Shown: positions 35,601 to 48,800 of the stretch, one piece after another | Layout: every line of letters begins with the position of its first letter | Position numbering within the stretch: the stretch's first letter is position 1 | The notes under the pieces: model-generated | The model's input: only the letters and a program-made list of their open reading frames with translations | Databases searched by the model: none | Told to the model about the DNA's origin: nothing | Made by a program: the position numbers and the translations under genes | Assembly: GCA_000310025.1 (NCBI GenBank) | Contig: FN649734.1 | Coordinates: forward strand, 1,074,116-1,138,115 | Direction of reading: 5' to 3' | Length of the DNA stretch: 64,000 nucleotides | Source of the DNA: Ectocarpus siliculosus | Taxonomy: Eukaryota > Sar > Phaeophyceae > Ectocarpales > Ectocarpaceae

Positions 35601-38600
35601 ACGTTCGCTCTATCAACATTTGTCACTCCCGTATCACCAACTCCGGAACTCAGCAACGAAGACGTCCCGTCAGTGGTAGTGGTGGGTCCAGCGACAAAGA
35701 CAGCGATAAGGAGTCGAGTAACCTCTCTGAGGATGGCTGCGACACCACCTGCCTGCGGTAAGAATCAAACCATCCCCTGTGCAGACCTTATCCCCGCAAA
35801 TTGCAATATGCCCACCGGTACTTCTGAGTTCGCTGTTCTTTCTTGTGAGCTCACGGCTGCTGCGTGAAAGGCACCAAAGTCAGCACGTGCCCTTTCATAC
35901 AGACATGACCCTGTTGTTTCCAAGATGGTTACATTTACATATTTTCCCGGCGTCTTGAATGCCACCTCTCCGTTGGCCTCGTATGTGCCCAACAATCCTC
36001 CGGCAGGTGATGCTTCGAGTTTGTCATTCTCCTGGACAGAGTCAGGCACGGACGGCTATGATGCCCTGGGCACAAGTGTAATGGAGGTACCGTGTGTACG
36101 AGGCCACATGTCTCAGACTTGGGCAGTATGCACCATGCCTGACCATGCCATCTGTGGTATTTTCGATATGGCAACGGCCGCCCCTTCTAGCTCTTCTCAC
36201 TCACCGCAGAGTTAGACTAGGATTGACTTTGTGGCCCATTCTACAGTACCTTTCGCAACAACTTCTATGCTCTCACGACTTGAACCTGCGTTAAAAATCG
36301 ACCAACTTGCTCTACATTGTGCCGCTTCCCTTTGAACAAGGATTTGGTGGGAAACGACCCCACGGCCCTCACAATACCAGCGTACACCCTCGGCTACCCC
36401 GGGCCCATGTACCGATTCCACGCAACGGTATCATCGGGAACGTTAACATCGGGGGCGGTCGTGGAGGTGAGTGGTCTTGTCCCGCGAGCGACAACCACCG
36501 CAATATATATGATGAGTATTGCAGAACTTTCGATTTCCGGGTACTGCAAACCAATCTGTAGGTCTGTAGGAGGCTGTTAGAGGTTGCTCACCGCGTGGTC
36601 ACGGCGAAACGCTGAAACCACCCCGACATCATAGCATGTAACAACACCGTCAACGTAATAGCGAATGACAGCACCTGCTGATAAATATATGATCGATTGG
36701 AAAATGCCTGCCACGTTGCCCGCCACGATATACGTTTGCCTGAAAATGTCTTCTTTATTATTGTGTTCTTTCGAATTGCTTCATCATTCTTTCTCCGGTT
36801 TCTAGGAGACACGTGGGGGAGTGAGCCACACGAAACGGCCGTCGTCTCGCCAGCCACATTAACTACGAGGCGGGGCGTTGACTCTTTCAAACCTGTCTCA
36901 CTCCCCGCAAATAATACCAGCCGGGTGACCACGACTGCAAACGTACGAGTCCCGAAACTGACCAAGCCCCAAATGGCACACACCATTCTACAGCACCCAC
37001 ATCTAGGTCATTTTCTGGACAACTACGGCAGAAGTCGACTAATTTTGATCTCCCGGCTGACTCGTTGCTGCTGCCGCCCGTAAGTTCCAACACATACGTC
37101 GCGAACACTCTACGATATTTTGATTGCACGGCTTGTACGCATCCGCCTCATTGTTCCTCTTCCTGATTTATATGTACTGCAATGTATCCGCCTGAACCTG
37201 AAGCCTTCGCTCCTCCAGTCTGCCAAAGGAATCCCACTTGAACCCTCGGTTCGAATCGTACCCCTAGCCGCACGGGGGCAGCGCTAAATTTCAGAACTCT
37301 TACTGCTCTACCTAGATAAACGGTCCGGGGCCAGGTAAACGTCGCATGACACGACAACGAGCCCACCACAAGAGCAACTGCACCGTTGTTTGCTCTCGCG
37401 CCTGACTGCGGTCCGTTGACTTCGTCTCTGCTTATAGATAGTAGCTCAACCTTGTCTGGCTCGGTCTTCTGGCGGTCCCGATGTCCGTGTCCTCTCTCGG
37501 CTACCCGAGGTACCTACGCAGACGGGCACCCCGTTCGCCGGTTCCATGAGTGAAGAAATCGGCAGCCTTGGGGCGTCGTACCGTCCGCTCCTGCCGAGCG
37601 CGTTCCGCCCTCGGCCCCATTTCCCGTTGCCGTATCCGGTGTATTTCTGTCTCCGGTGAAGACCCCCGCCTTCGCCTCCGCCCCCACCGATACCCGTGCT
37701 CGCACTTCCTTCTTCCGCCGTGGACCCGCGGGATCGCTTTTTGACGGCGATAGAAGCTGGTGCCCGCTCCATGATAGGCGGTGGTACACTGCCGTACCGA
37801 CCCCCGCCCCTGCCAACGAAGCGAGACGTCTTCATCCGCTCGATGGTGAACTCCGGCGGGAAGTCCGCCGTGACGCGGAAGTGGGTGGGTTTTTGAAGCT
37901 GATAACGGCGTCGAACCACTTCGACGCGAAAGCTGTGCAGTTGTCGGTGATGAATGTCGCGGACCTGGATGTGCTCAAGTCGATCCGTACCTCGCCGAGG
38001 TGCTGACGACAGTACTTGCGAACCCTCACCAGCCCAGATCATCAATCGTCGCTCACACTTGTTGTCAATCGCCTACGGCCTCGTCGCGCGGCCGCTGCTG
38101 CTCGTCCTTCTGTCTATACTTCAGTCCGCGGAGAGAGGCTACCTCGGCCTCGTCGAGAGGGGCGCCACGGGTGTCTGTCGATCGCGCTCGCGTGACGATC
38201 TGCATCTAGCCATTGTAAAGAGGCTAGCGGATTGAGTCGCGTGCCGTCGGACTCGCCGCTGATCGTCCTGAAGCTCTCCTTGTACGTGGTGAGTCCACCC
38301 GGCCCTGCCACCCTTGCCTAGCCGCAGCCCTGCCGCTCCGCCAACGCGTGGAGATTCGTGCCGACATCCAATCACAGTCGGTTTTGTCAACAGCGAACCG
38401 GTGACGGGGAGGCGTACGAACGTCAGGACGGCGTAACGGGAACATCTTAAGCGTAGTCGGGGATAGGGCACACCTGTATCTGCAAGTAGAATTCCTGCAC
38501 GCCTCTATCTCTGTGGCAGAATGGCCAGCATGGCAATGAGTCAGACATAACGTCGCTAGCGCTTTTTATGCTGTTATTTTGTCGTTGTCTACGCCTGCGT

Positions 38601-41600
38601 GAATGGAAAAGGCGCAGCGTTACTGCGCCGCAGGCACTTGTTGGTCCGTCGGGGCTGCGAGTGATTTCGTGGCACTGCTCGGGTGTTTTCGGGTAGCAAG
38701 GCACTGATATATTTCCAGATGTTGGCTTTGCATCAGCCCCTTGCGAACAGGGGACTATGAGCCACAAGACGAACAATTTGTTCTGTGTTTGAAAACATGT
38801 ACTACACCCCGCTGCTCGAGATGCATCTCTTGTTTGAAAAGACACTGTAATTTGTTCTTTTCCGATGCGCATGCGCCGATCGTGCCTATAGTTTTTGGAG
38901 AGGAGTGGGAGGTCGGAAAGGTGACGCCTTTCCGGAGAGGCTGGCTTCCCCTTCATACAGTTTTCTTCTGGTGAGGGGTGTGGAATTTTCCCGGAGCTCG
39001 TGGACAGCCTTTTCGCCACGAGGAGCGACTACTGCGCGTGCCTCGAGCCGCTCGGATATACAATTTATTGCGAGACAACGGTTGATGTCTTCTGTGGTTT
39101 GAATCTTCTGTCTCGTCCTGGCAAATGCGGAAATCACGCATTCGCGCCTTGGGGCGAACAATGGGGACCGCAATGTAACCCGCGTAGAAACGGCATATTT
39201 TTATCCAGCCTATGTTTCGTTCGCACTGTCTATACTCTCGCTGCCGCGGGCGGTCTCCCCCGTTCATCCTGTGTCTCCCACATCGTTCACACTATGATTG
39301 ATTCGCTTTTGGACGCGTGGGCATTGTTTTATAGGTACATTCGACTCTTCTTTTCTAAGAGCCACCACGCCGCGCACAATCTCTCTTCTCTCTCTCTTTC
39401 TTGCATTTTTATCGATCGATATCATGGGTAACTGGGCACTATTACACCTATCTCCCACCAGGCCTTCACCAGGCCCTCTCTATGTGATATCTCTCATCCT
39501 CACTGCCAGTCGGACGAAAGCTTAAGTGTGTCTTCGACTGCACACACTGCTGATCATGTTCTGCTCTCGTTGTCACCACCTACGTATATACATGGAAAGC
39601 GTTGATCCTCTCTTTGGAATATTTCGATTTAAGAGGATCGACAAGAAGACAAGTCGCTTCTCGTTCGGTGGCGGCGCAAAGCGCCAATGACCCCAAAATC
39701 TACCATGATCATGAAGGGACGGCGCACTGAAGGGCAAGGATAATCTGTGTGTTTGTCGTTGATAGCACTCAACCTTCAGGAGTATCAGACAAACGAGGCA
39801 TTGTTGCGCCCGTCCTCGTTCCGGCCTGCGTCAGGTATGAGGCGGCAGATTTGCTCATCATGGCGGCGCGCGGCAAGCGCCCGAAACGTTTGGAAGTATT
39901 CGCAGAAACTGCAGATACTTGGTAGTCTCGATGCAATACGCGGCCTTCTCCTGATCCTTCAATCAAATGTATTTCTTTCAAGACAATGCAACCGGTGATA
40001 TCGCGAATAGTACGCCTTCCCGCATACTGAGGACCCTGAGTAGTGCGTCTTGCCGCACTAGTCAGGCCCGAAATCATAAAGTGCGGGCGCCCGCTACAGT
40101 GCGGGTGAAATCGCTCGGCCCATGGCCGCACTATATAAGGGCCCCACTGTACATGTACGCATGGCTGCCGAAGGTCAGTGGCAGGTCATGACGCCCGAGT
40201 CATGTAACGGCAGCAGCCGCCGGTGGCGCTGCGTCGCGGACCGCGCCGCCGAACCTCCGAAGTGAGCAGGCAGAACAACGTCCTCTACTGCTTCCAGCAG
40301 CACACAGCCTTCTGACTGCAGGAGGCGGCCATGGCGGAGCGCGAGTTCCACAGTGCACTCGGCCAGGAGCTTCTTCGCCTCGGCCTGGCGATAGGCAACG
40401 GACTTGTCGCCCGCCCGCGAAGTGGCCACCTTCCTGGCGCGCGCCAAAACTGCCGTGTAGGTCTCCGCCCCGGCAAGGGGCGGCAGCCGAGTGACCACCT
40501 CACCCAAACGGAGGACCAACTCCTCCACAGTGCCCTGATCGCAACCGAGCCGGTTGCGGTCGAACACCCGCCCAAGGTCCAGCGTTGCCCCTGCTCCCGG
40601 CACGAGCGCCGTGTAGCACGGCAGAGCGTAGGCCGCCGTGGTCGCGTCCACAAACGCGGCCGTCTGGCGGTCGGGCCGGGGAGGCAGCCCAGGTGGAGGC
40701 GGGGAAAGCGGTCCCATCGGCGCGCTGGCAGCCGCTGGGGCCGCGGCAGCCGCCGCCGGGGCAGCAGCCGCTGAGGAAGCAGGCGCCGCCGCTGAGGAAG
40801 CCGTTGTAGGAGAAGCAGCCGCCGAAGCCGCCGCCGTGGAGCGCCGCGTGTTGCGAGGCGGCATGTTACGACTCTCAAATATATCCCTTCTCCTCGATAG
40901 CTCCGGCGTATTTCGGGAGAGAAAAGGGGGACTAAACTAGGTGGGGTCATTTTCCAACATCCTTTCTGGAATATCTGACTCTTCCCGATTTCGTTCCGAA
41001 ATCTAGATGCGTCTCAAATCCGAGATTTACACCGATAAACGTCATTATTATCTGTCTGTTCGCCGACAAAACTTACCTATTTTCTCGCTGCGTCTCACAT
41101 CTGTCACACAATAAGAAAACATCATTGTGTAACTGCTTAGCACATTCCTGAGATTCAATGAGAACATGTCGAAAGGTGAGATATTTTCTGATGTCCTTTT
41201 CGAAAAGATCGCTAAGATTGTTTCTGAGCCGCTAATACCCTCAACTTGGCTACCACCAACAACTCAATCTTGCAACAGAATATCATACCTCGGCCAACGT
41301 TGTTCACAGATTATCGTGGGACAAGGAGCTGTGAGGGCTGCTATCAGTGGCGGTCAATACCGGCAACACACCGTAGGTAAGTGAAAAGGTCGCACAGACC
41401 GTGCGAACGCGCCAATCGTGACACCATGTTATTCTGTAGTTGTGCTGAGGAATGCCTGGCACACTGGCCCTTCTCTCCGACGCCTCCGACCCGTCTTTGA
41501 TGTTTCCGAACGGCTATGTTCGTGTGTAGGTGCCGACCTCGTTCTGGACGGCAGCGAATCACTTGACGAGGACGATATTCCGGAAGAGGAGTTTCCTCTC

Positions 41601-44600
41601 AGGTGTGTGACGTGCACACAAGAAAACCCGTGTTGGTTTGCTTGTCGGCGGGTGGTTGCACGCCGTGGCACCCGCCGACATTGCACTGTAGTTGGTACGC
41701 AGGGAAACTGCTACAGCAGGACGTACTACGACGTGTTGATATTGATATACCACCGACTGGCTGGAGTCTATGCCAGAAAAAGAGACTTAAACGGGAGCGG
41801 GACTTGATGAGGATGGAGCTCGCATACACCAACTTCCGGCCAGCGGACATCCAACACCTGGACGAGTAACAGGCCGACACCAGTTTGTCGCTTAGAGATG
41901 CTCCAACCTTGTGCTGAACTCTACTCGCTACGAGCCCCGCATGCACTGTAGCAAGCACGTTTCCACCGAACGCGGCGCTCAGAGGCAACGAAGCATTCGA
42001 ACAAACGGTTGGCACTTCTCTCTGCTCATAGGAGGGGATGAGAGCATCACTCTGCGGTACACTTTGCCTCTTTGGTTACCGATTGAATTCAGAATGCATT
42101 TATATATATATGCGTAAGACTCCACTTCCTGTCAGCTCCAGAGGCTGGCACACCGCTAGAAGCCTTCTATGTGACCACCTCGCTAGTTGTCTCAGCGATA
42201 CTCTCTCTCTGGCACGCTAAGACTCTGTGGACACAAGGCTTGAACAGAATGGTAACCTATGCGACTCCTCCTCTCGACCGAGGGGGCCCCGCAGTACGCA
42301 ATGCGTTCCGGGTACCCCAATATAAACAGTATGGCAATTCGAGTTGTTTCAATAAACCTCGGTTTGTTTTGTCTACGCCTTTGTCTACGCCTTAAACAAA
42401 CCTGCCCTTGATGCAGTCTCTCGTCGAGCTCCACATTGTGCCGAGAAGCTCGAACTTGGCGAACGTGGAGGTCGTATTCGAAACGCTGACACGGCCATCT
42501 CGGTGCCCAGTTACGTTACCCCGAGAGTATCGCTGGCATTTCTGTCAACCACGTTGCCCAGGTACTCCTGGTCCTGTTCCGAAAATTGCTCTGGAGTGGC
42601 GGATGGGTATTCTGGCTCGGACGAGGCAATCTTCACGATTCCCAGCGGGAGCTTGGAGGCAGGCTTGGTAGGTCAGACAGATCGTTGTGTGCCACACTCC
42701 GAGTAAAGAGGTCGCTCGAAAGCTGATATCCCCCAACGGATCTCAAGCCTAATGCCCCACCACCTGGATGTTCGCTCCCCGTCGCTGCATTGTGACAGGT
42801 GTACGAGTTCTCCCTGAACATTAGCAAGGGAACGGCAGAATCTGATGCTGTCTATGGCGTCTTTCGTTCAGACGTCGCGACCGTCCAAGTTCAAGTAAGT
42901 CGTGGCGATACATCTAGGGAGGGCCCCGTGTACCTATCGCAAGCGATTTGGCCCGGATTTCCAATGAAAGCGTCGCGCGTTCTCCGGGTGTGTGTGGTCT
43001 TGTGCGTTGTCAAGTCAAGAGCACGAGGACCAACTTTAGTACGTAATGCACTCCACTTCGTTTAAGCGGGATTCCACTTTTCACGGGAGTCTATTCACCG
43101 AGAAGGCAATGGCTTCGGCAGTGTACGTGCTCCCATCTCCTATTCTATTGTCTGGTGGCGTCTCAAGGTCGTTTCCTTCGAGGCTCCTGAGGTGGTCGTG
43201 GCTGCTAAAAGTGATGAAGGAAAGGTGGACCCCACGCAGAAGGTCGTCATATACGGCGGCGTGGTTGAGCAATCCACTGCAGTGGAATATTTTTGGACAC
43301 AGGTGGGATGGAAGACGTTGCCGAAATCAGGGTGGTGCTTGAGCTAGCACTGGTGAACCAACTATGATCGTGTTCTTCGAAGTGTACTCTCATAGGCATC
43401 TTTTTTTGCTGGCGATCTACAAACATCACCAGTAAGTTGTCCTTGGATATATTTCTCGCTCATGCACAACTGCTGTAGTGCACTGCTTCTGGGTGCACAA
43501 TCCACTTCATGGTTCTTGCCAAAGGGGTCAAAGCAGCACCTGCGAGACGAGTACGTTAGACCCCACAGTGATTCCGATGTCAAAACGTCCATCACGTAAG
43601 GCGTGCTGTCTCAAAGTTGTTGGAGCACTGTGGTTGTATTGGTTGGCGGGGGTGTCGTGCAAACCCTGTCCAGGTGAACGGTGACTTGGACCTCGCGACG
43701 GCGGATTGGGGTGATTTCTTCACCGGCACCAAGACTGGGTGAGATGCCATTACTCGCGAGAAAGCGTTCATCGAAGTGTGTGTGTTCTTCGTTTTTGGGG
43801 GATGCTTAGTGTACATCATTCTCACGCTGGGTAGCGTTAAAAATCAACCGTATTTGTTCGGTTTCCTGGTCGAACACAGTACTACGGCGTGACACCATCG
43901 GCCGTGTGTACCCAACTTTCGTAGGCCTGAAAATATGGATAGGATTTACAGCATGCATTTGTCGGTCCGGGATGAGGTTTAAGGCTCTTTTGAAAATGAC
44001 CACCTTACAAACCCCACTATTTCATTCGCAGGGCCAATCTTGTGGTTAGACCGCACGTACTGACGGGTGGATCGTCTTACACGTTCCGGCTTTCAGCGGT
44101 GGACCCCGCTTCCGGAGAAACAGGTACGCAATCAAAGGTGGTGTTTGTCGGCCGTACTCCGCGTACTTATCGGGTATTGTTTGTGTAGTGTATTAACTTC
44201 AGACGGTGAGGCAACGCCCGTACCCAGGGCGCTGTCGTGCTCAGAAAGGAGGAGTGGCAGCAGGGCTGCTGCACACAACAAAAGGGGGCCCCGGTGCATC
44301 ATCACCGTACCCCTACCTAAAAGGTTCTACACCATCTGCGTCACACTTGTACGTACGGCTAACATATCCAAACCATGTCCGTAGACCCACGAACACCCTC
44401 CCTGGTTCTTCACTCAAGTGACTAACCATCAGTGGGGCAAAAACACCCCGGATACATCAATAAAATGCCAATACGGTGGTCGAGGGGAAACCCGGCGCCC
44501 GGGCAAAACCCCTCGAAAATAAACCCCATCCAACACAAACCATTGCTATCACGGCGGATCACAACGGCCGCACTTATCAGGAAGGCCAAGGTGAAGACAA

Positions 44601-45856
44601 GAATGCGAGGCAAGCCTCCTACTCCTGCCAATGGGACACAGCCCGCGACAGTAATGCATCTTTCCCCGCATGGTATACATGACCTTCCCCAAGCGCTAAA
44701 AAATCCTACAGAAGCTCCGGCAAATTCATCAGCTTTTTCCGGTGGTACTGCAGGTTGCTCTTGCTAAGAGCCTTGGTGAGCATGTCTGCATGTTGCTCCG
44801 ACGTCGACACAAGCTTGATCGAGATGTCACCCGACCTAAACAATCCACGAATGAAGTGGTACCGCACGTCGATGTGCTTGCTACGCGCTGAGCTAAGGGG
44901 GTTCTGCACCAAGGCCATGGCCCCCTGATTGTCCTCAAGGACCTGAATGCTACCGCCACTGGTCTCTGGGGCAATAAACGAGAGCACTGCACGCACAAAC
45001 AAAGCTTCTTTCACACCCGACCCGGCAGGAATGTACTCTGCCTCCGTAGACGACAAAGATACGATAGCTTGCGTCTTGCTACCGTGGCTGATGACGGTTC
45101 CTCCAACCGTTGTTGCCAGCCCTGACACCGAACGTCTATCCTCAGCGTCGGCGTAGCAAGCGTCCACGTACACCGCCAGCCCCAGCCCCGATCCCCGTTT
45201 ATAGGTGATCCCGAGGTCCCTCGTCTCTTTGAGGTAGGCGAGGATATTCCGTATCGCCTTCCAGTCCCTCTCGGCAGGGGCATGGGCGTGGCGCGCTACC
45301 GCACGCACAGCGAACGAGATGTCCGGGCGCGAGAACGTCGACACCCACATCATGCTGCCGATGGCCTCCCTCACCGGCCACTCCCCTCCACTTTCGTCAT
45401 CTCGCTTCGGCCCTATGGGGGATTCTGTACTCAGCTCGGTCGACGCCAGGGCCCTCACGAAGGCGTCTGGAGAGTTGAGCACGAGGTCCTCCGCTCCCAG
45501 CAGGAAGTCCTCGGCCTCTTGGCGCGCGATGTTGGCCTCCTCCGCGCGCTCGCACAGCAGCGCTTGCACCGCCCTCGCCGCTAGCCCTTCCACCACGTCG
45601 ACCACACATGCGAGCATCCAGTGGGTGTACTCCTCCGTGCTGTTGATGGGCAGGGTGGGCAGCCCGGCCGCCGATGCATGGCGGGCGAGCAGACCTTCGG
45701 CACTCGTTGACGACTCGTACCTCGTGTTCCGGCGAGGGTTCTCCCTGAGTCGGCGGCTGGTGAGTTCGGCCGGCTCGCCAAAGCGGGCGAGCCTCCGTTC
45801 CTCGGGCCCGCGGAGCGCCGGAATATCCGTGTCGCTGCCGCTGTCGCTGCCGCCAC

Positions 45857-45893
<37 letters not shown>

Positions 45894-48800
45894 GCCGCCA
45901 CCGCGGCTGCTGCTGCTGCTGCTGCTGCGGCGGTCGTCCTCGCCGCCGCCCACATCGGCCATCCCGGTCGACGTGGTAGATGGGGCGACGCTCGCGCCCT
46001 CCCTGCTCGAGGGGGCGCCATCGCCAGCGTCGCCCGCGCCCGACTCCTGGGGCGCGGCCGGCGGCGGCGCCGGCGCATCGCGCGCGGGCGGCTCCGCGGG
46101 CCCCGGGTTTGCCGTCGTGTCAAGGTGGAAACCTCCATCCTCAGGTTCTCCCTCCGCCCTCCCTCCACCGTGGCATGACGCACCCCCCCCGCCCTCGTGC
46201 TCCCCAGTCGTGAACTCCTCGTCCTCCTCTGCAATGGGAGGCAGCGGCTGGGGGTGCGCGGTCGGGGCGGCGGGCACAGATTGCCAGGTGAAGTTGCGAG
46301 TGGTGATCGCTTGGCGTTTTTCGTTCAGGATGCGCACGCAATCACGGTTTGTGTTGATTCCAGGGCCGAGGTAAAAACACTTTTTTGCTTTCGGCTCTGA
46401 CTTGTGCGTGCGCTTGACCTTGTATACGGCGGGTTTGAGGAACGGGTACGTCGCCTCTGGGGGAGGTGGGTGCCCGTGCCACATTTCGTACGGCGATTTC
46501 TTGTCCGGGTTGGATGTGGCAGAGGTGCAGTTCAGGGCGTTGCATGCCCAAGCTGTGGCTTCGGCCCAAAGGGAGGGGTAGCTTGGTGCTTCGGGGTAAA
46601 GAATCGGCGCTTGTATGCGGGCGGCTAGTGCTGCATCCTTTATCAGTCCCAGTGCTCTCTCAGCTACACCGTTGTATTCTGGGCTGTATGCGGGGGTGAA
46701 CTCCTGCTTGATGCAATACTTGCGGCACAGCTTTCCGAACTCTCCCTCGAAAAACTCTCCTCCGTTGTCAGACCGCACGACCATGACCTCGGATGGGGCT
46801 CCGTCTGCCCTGTTTTCCGCTAGATATCTCCCGAATGCCTCTGCAGCGTCTGACTTGTTTTTCAAGAAGTAGACGCAGTTCCACCTCGTGCAGTCATCCC
46901 TTACAATGAGAGTGTACCACTTCCCCCCCGAGCTCTGCACCCTTGCCTTCCCACTCAAATCCACGAAAACTCTCTGCAGTTTCTTAACTGCTCGGGTTGA
47001 CGTCCTGTTGGGGATGGGCTTGGATAGCCCCTTTGCCGTCGAGCACCCCATGCACTCCCGGAGCTGGCCCACCAGCGTCACCCCGTGCTGCTTCGCCGTG
47101 TTCTTCAGCAGCACCTCGTGGGAGTGGCCGTGCGCGCAGTGGAAGTCGTTGATGTCAACGGGGGTGCGGTTCGCTTTCGCGTTACCAGGAGCAATTATGG
47201 CACAGGCTAGTTCCCTACCCGACTCTATGAGGTGACCAGTCTGAACGAACAGGTCCCCCCATAGAGGGAAGTACACCGACTCCCCCCACCAAGGAACACC
47301 TCCAACTCGTGCTCGTCTGCGGCTAAGCGGCCCTTGGTTTGTTTCAAGAGGGCTGTGAGGGACACGAGGTTGTAGTTGAGCTCCGGCACATGAGCGACCC
47401 GTTTCAACAACAGGTCTGTGGTCCCAACGCGAGAACCGATGGTCACCCTCACGTCGCCATACCCTACGATGGCGAAGGCTTGCTTCCCTGCGGCGACACT
47501 CAAACGTCGATCGCACTCATGGTAGTTGTCGAACGCGTTAGCGCTCGGGAACATGTGGTTGGTTGCGCCGGTATCGGCCACAAACCTTTCCTGCCTGGCC
47601 TGCTCTACACCCCCTCGATCAACGACTCTGTTCCACTCGCCTGTGAAGTCGCGGACCACTAGCGCCTCCTCTGCCACGTCCAGTGCTGTGGCGTCCAAGA
47701 CCGGCAGCTCCACCGCGAGCACCGCCTGCTCGGACGAGCACGTGCTCTTGTCGTGTCCGTAGCCCAGGCACTTCTCGCATCGCAGGGGCTCGGGCTTGGT
47801 ACAGGCGGCCGCCTGGTGACCCTTCTCTCCGCACCGGAAGCAGCGGCCGTGCATGCTACTTGCACCGCCGCCGCCGCCTCCGCCGCTGTCCACCACCGCC
47901 CCCACCGCCCTTGCTGCCACCCCCTTTCCCCTTCTGGCCGCCACCACCGCCGCCGCCACCCTTGTTGCGGCCGCCGCTGCTGCGGCCGGGCGCTCCACCC
48001 CTGCTGTTACCGTCGCTCGCGAGGAAAGCATGCTCCGCCTTGTGCTGGCCCTTCGGGGCCTTCCCCCCCTCCGGGAGGCTCGCGTGCACCGTGCTTACGA
48101 TCCTGACGATCTCGCCCCTGTCCAGCTTTGTCGCCGTCTCCAACAGGAACTTCGCTTGTTGGTACTCGGGTGGAAGCGAGTCGACGAAGTGTGCGAGGAC
48201 AAATGGTGTGTCAGCGTTGAGCCCCTTTTCGCGTAGGCGCATGTATATCTGCTCGAGCTTGCTTAGGTGCTCGATTGGATTGCTGCTGCTGTGTGCCGGG
48301 ATCGAGAAGCGGAACATCTCTTTCATCAGGGCTTGTTTGGATCCCTGCGACTCGGGGTCGTAAACTTTTTCAAGCTCCGTGAGGACCCCCTTCGCCGTCA
48401 CACAACTACTGACGACCGCTTTGTCGGTTTCTTTCACCACGGCGGTAGTGATGAAGTGGAACGCGGCGAGCCCACGTGCGACCTCGCTCCTAGTGTAGCT
48501 CAAGTCGTTGTAAAGTGTGGAGGTGGGCATGTTCGGGTCGCCCACGGGGGCATGTCTTTCAGTACTCCCGATGAATTGACCGTCTAGTTCCACGGTCTTA
48601 GCGGCCTGGATGAAAGCTTTTCGCCACGTGCTAAATCCGCTGCTGCGGCCCCCCTCAAGGCGAGGGGCCACCACGTTCACTTTCTTCGAGTGATTGAAGC
48701 TATCGATGTAATCACCGCTACCACGAGTTGCGGGTATCTCACCTGGGGGGTTTAACCCCCTCGCTTCCCCGCGGTCAGCTCCTACGCCAGGCCCCACTCT

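Larger units (their letters stand above)
36752..41107. mobile_element. Insertion of about 4.35 kb in an intron of copy 2, type unknown
   Basis: Copy 1 (4075-4135) and copy 2 align up to about 36752 and again from about 41107 (ACAATAAGAAAACATCAT). The intervening 4.35 kb has no counterpart in copy 1. It contains a GC-rich block with overlapping frames (37446-38470), an AT-richer middle and a minus-strand 229-codon frame (40175-40864). No clear terminal inverted repeats, LTR pair or target duplication could be seen at the approximate borders. It may be a composite or truncated element, or sequence lost from copy 1. Confidence 0.6.
32529..41602 (+). other. Copy 2: Thr/Pro linker and N-terminal half of REJ module
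   Basis: Exon 32529-32854 starts with VVGNASLVAYRTHTETPSTL, runs through a mucin-like Thr/Pro/Ala linker (PTQAPTPAPTATPDPTPSPT), then enters REJ with SPPELISAELSETESLF. The following exons match copy 1 one to one in length and phase. The donor after 32854 is GTTCGT, where copy 1 has GTACGT. The intron between 36466 and 41310 is 4,843 bp, against 510 bp in copy 1. Confidence 0.8.

Noticed and set aside
37196-37345. tRNA-like stretch (GGTTCGAATC) near 37240-37320
   Set aside because: The T-arm stem does not pair and no D- or anticodon arm fits.
45319-46374. 351-codon plus-strand frame rich in Ser, Pro and Leu
   Set aside because: Antisense shadow of the copia Pol linker and RNase H region.
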